Shown piece after piece: positions 1 through 7,105 of a DNA stretch of 22,883 bases (position 1 is the stretch's first letter; the number at the start of each line of letters is the position of its first letter). The notes below the pieces were generated by a model. It worked only from the letters and a program-made list of their open reading frames with translations, searched no databases and had not been told where the DNA came from. Origin of the DNA: DASUPK01 sp036520315. GTDB lineage: Bacteria; Actinomycetota; Thermoleophilia; Solirubrobacterales; 70-9. Position numbers and translations under genes: made by a program. Location: contig DATDJZ010000065.1 in assembly GCA_036520315.1 (NCBI GenBank), positions 1-22,883 of the forward strand, read 5' to 3'.

Positions 1-1
1 C

Positions 2-568
<567 letters not shown>

Positions 569-635
569 GCGGCTTTCGTCGCGCTACTCTCGCCACTAAC
601 AGGCGAGTGCCCGCACACATCGCGGGCGACTTCCA

Positions 636-665
636 AAAGAGGCCCGGCGAAAGCCGGGCCTCTTT
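636..665 (+). terminator. Intrinsic terminator after groEL
   Basis: A perfect 13-bp stem (636-648 with 653-665) closes on a GAAA tetraloop. The core is GAGGCCCGGC pairing with GCCGGGCCTC. The stem is preceded by A residues and ends in TTT on the plus strand, so it could act in both directions. It lies between the groEL stop and the ACT gene. Confidence 0.9.
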
Positions 666-863
666 GCGTCCTCAGGAATTCGCACCCGGGGGCCGATGGG
701 ACCGCGTGCGACCGGAGGATCCCTCCCAGGGAACGGTCGACGCGATCAGCTACGTCTCCTTGCTCGGCGGACTGCTCGAGCTCATCTCGCCGGGGCGGCC
801 GTACTAGCGATCGATCGATTCCGAGAGGCCTCGTCCGAAGTAGGCTGAGGCGGGATCGGATAC

Positions 864-1244
864 ATGGCGATCGACCTGGTCATCGACGTCGAGAACACCC
901 CGGGCGCTCTGGCGGGTGTGGCGGACGCCATCAGCGATGCCGGCGTCAATATCGCGGCCGCGACGTGCGTCGGACCGGGCGACCGGGCTGAGCTCCACAT
1001 TCTCGTGCCGCATGGCGAGGCGGTGAAGCACGCGCTGGCGATCTCCCATGTTGCGGTCACAGCCGAGCGCGAGGTCGTCGTCGTCGAGGTCCAGGATCGC
1101 CCGGGCGTGCTCGCGGAGCTAACCCACAAGATCGCCCAGGCTGGGGTCAACCTCGACCTCGTCTACGTCGCCACCCGCAATCGCATCGTCTTCGGGTCTG
1201 AGGACATCGACGCTCTGCGTGCAGCGCTGGGCGTGCCCCAGTAG
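864..1244 (+). CDS. Tandem ACT-domain protein
   Basis: A small cytoplasmic protein of 126 residues made of two ACT-like ligand-binding domains, roughly residues 3-68 and 71-126. The first opens with the typical pattern VIDVENTPGALAGVADAISDAGVNI and the second with VVEVQDRPGVLAELTHKIAQAGVNL. The [DV]xPGxLA motif followed by the helix and GVNI/L marks the site where ACT domains bind amino acids. No catalytic domain is attached, so a regulatory or sensor role is inferred; the ligand and partner are unknown. A TAGGCT hexamer at 841-846 could be the -10 element, giving a leader of about 10 nt that contains the purine-rich sequence GGCGGGATCGGA. The gene is convergent with the NAD(P)-binding gene, with 9 nt between stops. 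Confidence 0.85.
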   Translation: MAIDLVIDVENTPGALAGVADAISDAGVNIAAATCVGPGDRAELHILVPHGEAVKHALAISHVAVTAEREVVVVEVQDRPGVLAELTHKIAQAGVNLDLVYVATRNRIVFGSEDIDALRAALGVPQ

Positions 1245-1253
1245 CCCCTCAGG

Positions 1254-2159
1254 TCAGCCGGACCGAGCGCCCAGCACCGCGCCCATCGACCGGGGCTCGA
1301 CCCCGAGCGACTCGGCGTCCTGGGTCCCGCGCTCGCTCGTCATCGGCACCTCCATCAGCTCCGCCTCCTCCCAGGTGGCGAAGACCGAGGGTCCGACGAG
1401 CAGCTCGAGCCCCCGCAGCCCGGTGCGCACCAGCGGGAGGGGCACGTGCACCAGGGGCCGCTCCCGCCCACTGGCTTCCACTACGACCTCGACGATGTCG
1501 TCGTACGAGAGCAGCTCCGGGCCGGCGAGCTCGTACCGCCCGTCGGAGCCCGGGTTCGACCCGCCTCCGTCGAGGGAGCCGACCACGCAGCGGGCTACGT
1601 CCCTGGCCCAAATCGGCTGGTACAGGGCGTGGCCGGATCCAGAGATCGGCACGACCGGGAGCAGCGAGAAGCGCTCGAGCAGCCTGATCCAGGGGTCCCC
1701 CGGCCGGTAGATGATCGAGGGAGCGAAGACGGTGGTCTCGAGCGCCGACTCCCGCACCGCGTGCTCGGCCAGCGCCTTGGAGCGGAAGAAGCGCGTCCGC
1801 TGGAACGCCGTCGCGCCCATCGCAGAGAAGAAGACGAAGCGGTCCACCCCCGCGCGCTCGGCCGCGCGCAGCAGGCGAACCGTGGCGAGGCCGTTGAGCT
1901 GCTCGATGGTGCCGCCCGGCTGGTCCCGGATCGTCGCCGCGAGGTGGATGACCGTGTCCACTCCGCGCATCGCGTGACGCAGCAGGAAGGGGTCGCCGAT
2001 GTCCCCCAGCGCGATCTGGACGTCGACCCGATGCTCGCCGAGCTTCCGGGGATCGCGGACCAGGGCCCTCACCTGGCTCCCGTCGGCGAGCAGGGCAGGC
2101 AGGAGCTCGCCGCCGACGACGCCGGTTGCTCCCGTGAGCAGAATCACCGCGCGGACCAT
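1254..2159 (-). CDS. NAD(P)-binding Rossmann protein, NmrA / complex I NDUFA9-like (atypical SDR)
   Basis: An atypical short-chain dehydrogenase. From the ATG at 2159 it has 301 residues and starts directly on the first beta strand, with the dinucleotide-binding motif TGATGVVGG at residues 9-17. Next come ALVRDP after beta 2, a D-x-x-D segment (GDIGDPFLL), VDTVIHLAATIRDQ after beta 4, and FVFFSAMGA where classical SDRs have the catalytic Ser. The usual YxxxK is not clear, only a FFRSKALAEHAV segment, so this fits the NmrA/NDUFA9-like group rather than a classical oxidoreductase. The substrate cannot be assigned. An in-frame GTG at 2198 would add 13 Arg-rich residues. I prefer 2159 because the fold starts there, but neither start has a strong signal. 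Confidence 0.83.
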   Translation of the reverse strand: MVRAVILLTGATGVVGGELLPALLADGSQVRALVRDPRKLGEHRVDVQIALGDIGDPFLLRHAMRGVDTVIHLAATIRDQPGGTIEQLNGLATVRLLRAAERAGVDRFVFFSAMGATAFQRTRFFRSKALAEHAVRESALETTVFAPSIIYRPGDPWIRLLERFSLLPVVPISGSGHALYQPIWARDVARCVVGSLDGGGSNPGSDGRYELAGPELLSYDDIVEVVVEASGRERPLVHVPLPLVRTGLRGLELLVGPSVFATWEEAELMEVPMTSERGTQDAESLGVEPRSMGAVLGARSG

Positions 2160-2199
2160 AGCCACCCGCCGCGACCGCCCACCGAGGCGGTCACTCACC

Positions 2200-2205
2200 T
2201 AAAAT
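2200..2205 (+). promoter_or_regulatory. Possible -10 element for the ferredoxin gene
   Basis: TAAAAT is an AT-rich island in a very GC-rich context, 66 nt upstream of the ferredoxin start. No convincing -35 hexamer was found. It is close to the 5' end of the divergent NAD(P)-binding gene. Confidence 0.35.
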
Positions 2206-2271
2206 GTCGCGTCCCGCGGCGCCCATCGGGCGCCGCAACCGCAACCACGACCCGGGAAAGGAATAGGCGCC

Positions 2272-2538
2272 TTGGCATACGTCATCGCGGAGCCCTGCAT
2301 CGGGGAGAAGGACAACTCCTGCGTCGAGGTCTGCCCCGTCGACTGCATCCACCCGACGCCGGACGAGCCCGACTACGACAACGTCCAGCAGCTCTTCATC
2401 GATCCGGACGAATGCATCGACTGCGACGCCTGCGTCGAGGCGTGCCCGGTGGATGCCTGCTTCGCCGAGGACCAGCTCCCGGAGGAGTGGCAGAAGTACA
2501 CCGAGATCAATCTCGAGTACTACAAGTCGAAGGCGTAG
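2272..2538 (+). CDS. 7Fe ferredoxin ([3Fe-4S][4Fe-4S])
   Basis: An 88-residue soluble electron carrier. The N-terminal set C9-x7-C17-x3-C21-P and the C-terminal set C48-x2-C51-x2-C54-x3-C58-P match 7Fe ferredoxins. By family rule, C9, C17 and C58 hold the [3Fe-4S] cluster, and C21, C48, C51 and C54 hold the [4Fe-4S] cluster. C25 and C63 are extra cysteines next to the clusters. The protein is very acidic, as is usual. The start is TTG at 2272: the protein begins there as MAYVIAEPC like its relatives, and GGGAAAGGAA at 2254-2263 is a good ribosome binding site 8 nt upstream. The redox partner cannot be inferred from the neighbours. Confidence 0.96.
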   Translation: MAYVIAEPCIGEKDNSCVEVCPVDCIHPTPDEPDYDNVQQLFIDPDECIDCDACVEACPVDACFAEDQLPEEWQKYTEINLEYYKSKA

Positions 2539-2720
2539 CCGCCGGCGCGGACCCTGCCCACTTTTGTGCACCGGGAAGCAACGGATGTACGGGCAACCGG
2601 CCGTTGCAAACGACGGAGGCCGCTGAGACACGCCGTCGCCCTATCTCCCGATTTCGGCGATTTTGCGGGACTTAGCGCGATCGAGGGCAATCGGAGGCAG
2701 CTCCCCGCCTCGACGTTTCT

Positions 2721-2734
2721 CGCATCGCGATGCG
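2721..2734. repeat. Perfect 14-bp palindrome in a convergent intergenic region
   Basis: CGCATCGCGATGCG equals its own reverse complement. It lies between the ferredoxin stop and the end of the GT87 gene, a 270-bp stretch with no gene I can support. It could be a protein-binding site or part of a transcript end. Nothing else decides between these. Confidence 0.5.
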
Positions 2735-2767
2735 TTGTGTTGGGGCCCGGTCCCGATTACATTCGTG

Positions 2768-2802
2768 ACCAGACCTGAAGGGCCGAGCTTGGGGGGTCTG
2801 GT
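2768..2802 (-). terminator. Possible transcript-end hairpin after the GT87 gene
   Basis: ACCAGACC (2768-2775) is complementary to GGTCTGGT (2795-2802), giving an 8-bp stem with a 19-nt loop that begins 6 nt past the GT87 stop on the minus strand. There is no T tract, so an intrinsic terminator is only a possibility. Confidence 0.35.
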
Positions 2803-2808
2803 GTGGAA

Positions 2809-4038
2809 TCAACCCGGGGCCGCAGCGGCCGCGAGGGAATGGTCTTCCTCGCGGCCGCGCGAGGCCTCGGGGTGCCTCGAGAGGATCGGGGCGGCGACGA
2901 GCGCGAGGTAGACCAGCAGAAGCACGTTCCTCACGGCGAGCGTCCAGACGAAGCTGCCGGTCAACGCGTCAACGCCGTCGTAGTGCTGCAGCTCGATCTG
3001 GGTGAAGAGGATCGCGAGGAGGAGGACCACGTTCTCCCTGCGAGCACCGTAGGCGCAGGCGGAGACGGGAAGCAGCCAGAGCAGGAATTGCGGCGACAGG
3101 ACCGGCGCGAAGACGATCAGCACGGCGAGCAGGGCACAGACCAGCTCGAAGTTGGTCGCTCGGGAGCGCCAGCCCGCCCAGACGAGCCAGAGATAGCCCG
3201 CCGCGCCGAGCGCCACCGAGATCCAGCGAGCGGCGGTCGCCCCCGAGGCCGAGATCTCAAAGCCACCGTGCCCGACCCCGGTCGCGATTCCCGAGGCGCC
3301 GAGGACGTGGGCGACCTCGAAGGCACTGGCGCCGAGGCTCTCCACCTGCAGGGTTCGCTCCGTGTGGTAGGTGATCGCCGAGCCGAACTCGTCGCCCGTC
3401 ACGATCACCGCCGCGGCACAGAGCAGCAGCGGGATTGCGCCGGCAATGATCACCCGCCGCAGGTTGCGCTCGCCGCGCAGAAGGGCCGGATAGAGGAAGA
3501 GCGGGAACGCCTTGATCGCGACTCCAATGGACAGCAGGCCCGACCAAGCGGCCGAGCGGCCTCGGTCGCGGGCGAGCACGGCCGCCAAGACGAAGAGCGC
3601 GGGCACGAGATCGAAGCGGTCCAGCGCGAGCGGCCCGTAATCGATCAGCGAGGAGTCGAGGACCACCCCCGAGAGAGTCACCAGGCCGACCGTGTAGATC
3701 CCGAGCGCCCAAAGCACCCTGCTCGCCTGACCGGGCAAGGCCAGCGCGATCAACACGATGATCGCGAGGTCGAAGGCGAGCATCTCCCACATGAAGCCGT
3801 CGATGAAGCCCTGCGTGCTGTCGTCGAGGTAGGCCGGCGCGATCAGGACAGGCACCGAGAGCGGCGGATACTCGATCGCCTGGTCCCGGTAGGGAAGATC
3901 GCCGTCCTTGATCGCCTTCGCCTGGGGCACGAAGTCGTTGACCAGGACCGACGACCAGTCGCCGATCGTCGGCGTAAAGAGAGCCAGATGGAGCGCGCAG
4001 ACGAGGACCGCGGCGGTTGCCCGCCAGCGGGTGGCCAC
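2809..4038 (-). CDS. GT87-like (DUF2029) polytopic membrane glycosyltransferase
   Basis: A 409-residue protein with about 9-10 hydrophobic segments, consistent with a GT-C glycosyltransferase that uses a polyprenyl-phosphate sugar donor at the outer face of the membrane. Supporting motifs are an acidic first loop (DFVPQAKAIKDGDLPYRD then IEYPP), ALDRFDLVPALF, the IKAFPLFLYP segment and SPQFLLWLLP, all typical of GT87/DUF2029 proteins related to actinobacterial mannosyltransferases. The acceptor is unknown. It starts with GTG at 4038, only 3 nt after the mrp stop, so it is probably cotranscribed with mrp. A DPM1-like donor synthase lies about 18 kb away in the window; a functional link is speculation. 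The last ~20 codons lie on a palindromic element and look like a tail added to the normal protein. Confidence 0.8.
   Translation of the reverse strand: MATRWRATAAVLVCALHLALFTPTIGDWSSVLVNDFVPQAKAIKDGDLPYRDQAIEYPPLSVPVLIAPAYLDDSTQGFIDGFMWEMLAFDLAIIVLIALALPGQASRVLWALGIYTVGLVTLSGVVLDSSLIDYGPLALDRFDLVPALFVLAAVLARDRGRSAAWSGLLSIGVAIKAFPLFLYPALLRGERNLRRVIIAGAIPLLLCAAAVIVTGDEFGSAITYHTERTLQVESLGASAFEVAHVLGASGIATGVGHGGFEISASGATAARWISVALGAAGYLWLVWAGWRSRATNFELVCALLAVLIVFAPVLSPQFLLWLLPVSACAYGARRENVVLLLAILFTQIELQHYDGVDALTGSFVWTLAVRNVLLLVYLALVAAPILSRHPEASRGREEDHSLAAAAAPG
2825..2858. repeat. 12-bp inverted repeat inside the 3' end of the GT87 gene
   Basis: GCGGCCGCGAGG (2825-2836) and CCTCGCGGCCGC (2847-2858) are perfect reverse complements around a 10-nt loop. 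A second palindrome, CGAGGCCTCG, follows at 2860-2869. The cluster resembles a REP-like palindromic element that has been read into the coding frame. Confidence 0.6.
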
Positions 4039-4041
4039 CGT

Positions 4042-5199
4042 CTAGTTGGCCATCGGGAGCTCGGTGCCGCTGACCCCGCCACCGTTGGTCGGAGCCGGGG
4101 CCGCCGCGGCTGCCGCCACCTGCATCACGGGCAGCTCGACCGGGGTCGCGGCGACGATGCCGCGCGCGGCCTCGCGAATCATCTGCGAGGCGGGAGCGTC
4201 GGGATCCTCGATCACCAGCGGCGTGCCCTCGTCGGCGTGCTCGCGGAGCTCGCCGGAGAGCGGGACCTTGGCGAGCAGCGGCACGTCGAGCTCGTCGGCC
4301 AGCAGCTGACCGCCGCCCTCGCCGAAGATTGCGACGCGCTCGCCGTCCGGCCCGGTGAAGGCCGACATGTTCTCGATCACCCCCAGCAGCTCGAGGTCGA
4401 CCTTGCCGGCCATCTCCGCGGCGCGGCTGGCGACGCTCTGCGCGGCCGGCTGCGGCGTGGTGACGATCAGGATCTTCGCCTGGGGAAGCAGCTGGGCGAG
4501 CGTCATCGAGACGTCGCCGGTGCCGGGCGGCAGGTCGAGCAGCAGGTAGTCGAGCTCGTCCCAGGCGACGTCCTCGAGGAACTGCTGGATCGCCTTGTGG
4601 AGCATCGGCCCGCGCCAGACGACCGCGGCGTTCTCCTCGACGAAGAAGCCGATGGACATCACGCTCGGGCCTGCCGGCGAGACCGGCGGGATGATCTTCC
4701 GCTCGGGCGAGACCTCCGGCTTCTGGTTGATGCCGAGCATTCGCGGGATCGAGTAGCCGTAGACGTCGCAGTCGAGCGCGCCGGCCTTGTGGCCCTCCGC
4801 GTGGAGGGCGGCGGCCAGGTTGGCCGTCATCGTGGACTTGCCGACGCCGCCCTTGCCGGAGGCGACGCAGATCACGTTCTTGACCTGAGCCAGGGCGCCC
4901 TCCGGCAGCTTCGGGCGGCCCAGCTTCTGCTGGAGGTCCGACTTCTCGCCATCCGAGAGGACGTCGAAACCGACCTCGACGGCGTTGACCCCGTCGAGCT
5001 CCCCGACGTACTTGACGACCGCCTGCTGGAAGTGATTGCGGATCGGGCAGCCAGGCGTGGTGAGAGAGACCACGACCTCGACCCGCCCGTCGTCGCGGAT
5101 CTCGATCGAGCGCACCATGCCGAGCTCCACGATCGACCGGCGCAGCTCGGGGTCGATCACGTGGCTGAGCTTCTCGGTTATCTGGTCCTCGGTGGGCAC
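4042..5199 (-). CDS. mrp: Mrp/NBP35 (ApbC) family P-loop ATPase, Fe-S cluster carrier
   Basis: A 385-residue cytoplasmic protein of the Mrp family, which carries Fe-S clusters to apoproteins. An N-terminal MIP18/DUF59 domain (about residues 3-80, with the conserved TTPGCP around C51) is followed by the ParA-like ATPase with deviant Walker A GKGGVGKST at 115-123. Other family motifs are DCDVYG, SIGFF, WRGPMLHKA and DYLLLDLPPGTGD. The usual C-terminal CxxC that bridges a cluster is absent: the stretch after ENMSAF reads TGPDGERVAIFGEGGG. The start is called at GTG 5199 because TAGACT sits 7 nt upstream (leaderless pattern), the MIP18 domain starts there, and a longer ATG frame from 5235 would run through a terminator hairpin. 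GT87 follows 3 nt downstream. Confidence 0.95.
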   Translation of the reverse strand: MPTEDQITEKLSHVIDPELRRSIVELGMVRSIEIRDDGRVEVVVSLTTPGCPIRNHFQQAVVKYVGELDGVNAVEVGFDVLSDGEKSDLQQKLGRPKLPEGALAQVKNVICVASGKGGVGKSTMTANLAAALHAEGHKAGALDCDVYGYSIPRMLGINQKPEVSPERKIIPPVSPAGPSVMSIGFFVEENAAVVWRGPMLHKAIQQFLEDVAWDELDYLLLDLPPGTGDVSMTLAQLLPQAKILIVTTPQPAAQSVASRAAEMAGKVDLELLGVIENMSAFTGPDGERVAIFGEGGGQLLADELDVPLLAKVPLSGELREHADEGTPLVIEDPDAPASQMIREAARGIVAATPVELPVMQVAAAAAAPAPTNGGGVSGTELPMAN

Positions 5200-5206
5200 G
5201 CCTGAA

Positions 5207-5212
5207 AGTCTA
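5207..5212 (-). promoter_or_regulatory. -10 element of leaderless mrp
   Basis: On the minus strand this reads TAGACT, followed by 7 nt and the GTG start codon at 5199. There is no Shine-Dalgarno sequence. It fits the window-wide leaderless pattern. Confidence 0.6.
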
Positions 5213-5220
5213 GGGGTACG

Positions 5221-5251
5221 TGAAAACCGGGCCACTCTGGCCCGGTTTTCA
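5221..5251 (-). terminator. Intrinsic terminator between the octad-repeat gene and mrp
   Basis: TGAAAACCGGGCC (5221-5233) pairs perfectly with GGCCCGGTTTTCA (5239-5251) around a 5-nt loop, with a T run in the 3' arm on either strand. On the minus strand it ends the transcript of the gene at 5346-5852 and lies just upstream of the mrp promoter. Another GC-rich imperfect hairpin (about 5306-5336) precedes it. Confidence 0.85.
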
Positions 5252-5345
5252 GGGAGGAGAGGTTGCTGCTTCCCGCGCCCGTCCTGACAGTGGGGCGGAA
5301 CTTCTCCGGGCCTGCCACCCCTGTGGGGCGGCCCGGGCTAAGCGG

Positions 5346-5852
5346 CTAGACGCGCTCGACGACCTTCTTGACGGTCGGCTCGACCCGGTCGCGGTAGACC
5401 GGCTCGATGCGCTCCTTGACGATCGGCTGAACGCGCCTCGTGTAGACCGGCTCGACCCGCTGCTTGACGACGGGCTCGACGCGGTCACGCGCCCTGCGCG
5501 CCTGGCCGATGAGCTGATCGGTGACCTGGCGGCGGACGTCCCCGCCCTTCGACTCGGCCTTCTCGAGCTCGGCGGCGAGGCGCTTCCGCAGCGTCTCGAT
5601 CTCGCTCTTGCGGCCCTCGGAGTCGCGCAGGGTCTGAACTCGCTTTTGGAGGGCATCGATCTCCTGAGAGCGCGTCTCGGAGTTGGTCCAGTTATCGGCG
5701 GTGGTCTTGACGTTCTCGGCAACCGTCGGGCCGGCGCCGATGGCGACGTCCACGGCCTGCAGAGCCTGCTTGGACGGCTTGCGGGTATCGGTGGTCGCCT
5801 GGGTTGTCTGGGTCTCGGTCTTGCTGTTCGTGGCGGTGGTCTTGGTGGCCAT
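5346..5852 (-). CDS. Coiled-coil protein with C-terminal octad (RVEPV) repeats, function unknown
   Basis: I do not recognise this 168-residue protein. Residues 2-26 are Thr-rich and probably disordered. Residues 31-55 (LQAVDVAIGAGPTVAENV) form a short hydrophobic helix faintly like the start of phasin or HbhA-type proteins. Residues 62-105 are charged and coiled-coil-like. The C-terminus, residues 124-168, is five and a half copies of an 8-residue unit: RVEPVVKQ, RVEPVYTR, RVQPIVKE, RIEPVYRD, RVEPTVKK, then VVERV. It is basic, with no signal peptide or membrane segment, so a cytoplasmic role binding DNA, lipid granules or the membrane surface is conceivable but unproven. It is monocistronic, with its own terminator. 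GAAGGGA about 12 nt upstream may be the ribosome binding site. Its promoter overlaps two LexA-like boxes. Confidence 0.75.
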   Translation of the reverse strand: MATKTTATNSKTETQTTQATTDTRKPSKQALQAVDVAIGAGPTVAENVKTTADNWTNSETRSQEIDALQKRVQTLRDSEGRKSEIETLRKRLAAELEKAESKGGDVRRQVTDQLIGQARRARDRVEPVVKQRVEPVYTRRVQPIVKERIEPVYRDRVEPTVKKVVERV

Positions 5853-5912
5853 ATCGGCTCTGGATCCCTTCAGCTTGCTTACGTCGGACTCGTCGCTTTC
5901 GGCGAGTTCGGC

Positions 5913-5951
5913 AGGCTAGCACCGAACACATGTTTTGCGAACACATGTTCT
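5913..5951 (-). promoter_or_regulatory. Promoter overlapped by two LexA-like (SOS) boxes
   Basis: Two copies of CGAACACATGTT lie 15 nt apart: CGAACACATGTTTT at 5923-5936 and CGAACACATGTTCT at 5938-5951. Both fit the Gram-positive/actinobacterial LexA pattern GAAC-N4-GTTC or its close form CGAACRNRYGTTYC; the first copy has T for the last C. On the minus strand a candidate promoter has -35 TTCGCA (5936-5941), a 17-nt spacer and -10 TAGCCT (5913-5918). One box then fills the spacer and the other covers the -35, a classic repressor layout. The gene served would be 5346-5852. Binding by LexA is inferred. Confidence 0.6.
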
Positions 5952-5983
5952 TAAACGAGCGAGAGGATTCGGTTACACCGAGA

Positions 5984-7105
5984 TCAGCCGGCTGGACGGC
6001 TTCGCCACAAACGGCCGCCCCAAAAACGGCGGCCGAATCGACGCTCCCGGGCCGCTCCCACCCGCTCGACCCACTGCTCCGGACTATCCAGCTCCTCCGG
6101 TTGCGGCAGCGCCTCCGGCTCTCTCCAGGCCCGGTTGAGCGTCCTGATGCCGTGTGAGCGGACGACCTCGTCGGCGAAGGCCTTCCCGCGCCGGTACTGG
6201 GCCATCTTCATCTCGAGCCCGAGGACCCTGGACACGAACGAGTCGAGCAGGCCACGACGCTCCCGATCCCGGTCGAGCGCGTGCCGCAGGTCGGTGTATC
6301 TCGGGTCGAGCTGGTCACCGACGGCGTCCATGACGTGCTCGGCGTATCCCTCGACCAGCGTCATGATCGCGGTCAGGCGGTCGACCAGCCGGCGCTGGTC
6401 CTCAGGCAGGAGAAGCGTCGCCAGCTCGCCACTCTTCACGGAGCGGAGCAGCTCCCGCGGATTGAGCCGAACGAGCTTTCCGAGAATCTCGGCGGGCTTG
6501 ACCTCGACAGCGGCCTTCTCCAAGAGCTCCTCCACGATCCCGCCGATGTGCTCCCGCAGCCACGGCACGGAAGCGAAGTGGACGGCGTGGGTGGTCTCGT
6601 GGAGGGCGATCCAGCGCAGGAAGAGGTCGCGGTCGACCTCGAGGCGCGCTCGTGCGGAAGAGAGGTTTGGCCCGACGAAGAGCAGCCTGGGCGCGCGGGC
6701 GGGACCGATCAGCGCCACGTCGTACTGGCCGATCACTCGCTGCGAGAGGTAGCCGACCGCCAGCCCGACCTCCGCGCCGGTCGCGGTACGCACGATTCCG
6801 CGCTGAATCCCCGCGGCGCGCCCGTTGGTCGAGCCCGACATCCGCTGATCGAGGTGCTCTTCAACCCTCGCGGAGAGGTCTTCGAAGGACTCGAGGTTGA
6901 CGCGGGCCCAGTCTGCCCGGTCGACGAGCTCGGCCTCCGGCAGCTGGCCCTTCGGCCGGAGCCTTGTGTAGCGGCGGACCAGCCGAGCGGCGCGGTCAGA
7001 TTCCGAGCGGAGCTCCGCCTCGCTCCCCTCCCACTGGGGGCCGGAGCCGGAGACTGCGAGGGCGAGCCGCTCGGCGAGCCCCCAGTCGACCAGTCGCTCA
7101 GGCAT
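5984..7105 (-). CDS. DUF2342 zinc-metalloprotease-like protein (F420-biosynthesis-associated family)
   Basis: A 373-residue protein of the actinobacterial DUF2342 family, sometimes labelled putative hydrolase or coenzyme F420 biosynthesis-associated. The key motif is HETTH at residues 169-173 in WIALHETTHAVHF, a HExxH zinc site with the two His ligands and general-base Glu. EGYAEHVMD further on could supply the third ligand. There is no signal peptide. The substrate is unknown and a link to F420 is only a database habit: no F420 gene is nearby. Its start ATG overlaps the last 8 nt of the IMPase-family gene, so the two are translationally coupled and likely act together. The C-terminus ends in a basic, Trp/Arg-rich tail. 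Confidence 0.88.
   Translation of the reverse strand: MPERLVDWGLAERLALAVSGSGPQWEGSEAELRSESDRAARLVRRYTRLRPKGQLPEAELVDRADWARVNLESFEDLSARVEEHLDQRMSGSTNGRAAGIQRGIVRTATGAEVGLAVGYLSQRVIGQYDVALIGPARAPRLLFVGPNLSSARARLEVDRDLFLRWIALHETTHAVHFASVPWLREHIGGIVEELLEKAAVEVKPAEILGKLVRLNPRELLRSVKSGELATLLLPEDQRRLVDRLTAIMTLVEGYAEHVMDAVGDQLDPRYTDLRHALDRDRERRGLLDSFVSRVLGLEMKMAQYRRGKAFADEVVRSHGIRTLNRAWREPEALPQPEELDSPEQWVERVGAARERRFGRRFWGGRLWRSRPAG

Noticed and set aside
706..807. Small frame of 33 residues (GTG start, ending SLLGGLLELISPGRPY) between groEL and the ACT gene
   Set aside because: The longer version starting at 607 runs through the groEL terminator. The short version has only a weak GGGGG upstream and no recognisable family, so it is not supported as a gene.
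809..820. GATCGATCGATT short tandem repeat
   Set aside because: It is only about two and a half units of a 4-mer, with no further copies. Chance is sufficient.
1446..2675. A 409-codon plus-strand frame across the NAD(P)-binding and ferredoxin genes
   Set aside because: It overlaps two well-identified genes in another frame and shows no domain motif.
2539..2808. Possible tRNA or small RNA in the ferredoxin-GT87 gap
   Set aside because: No T-loop (GGTTCGAATCC-like) sequence, no cloverleaf arms and no promoter-terminator pair were found.
2803..5205. An 800-codon open frame on the plus strand
   Set aside because: It is antisense to the GT87 and mrp genes and is rich in Arg, Asp, Gly and His. 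Such frames are expected opposite GC-rich coding DNA.
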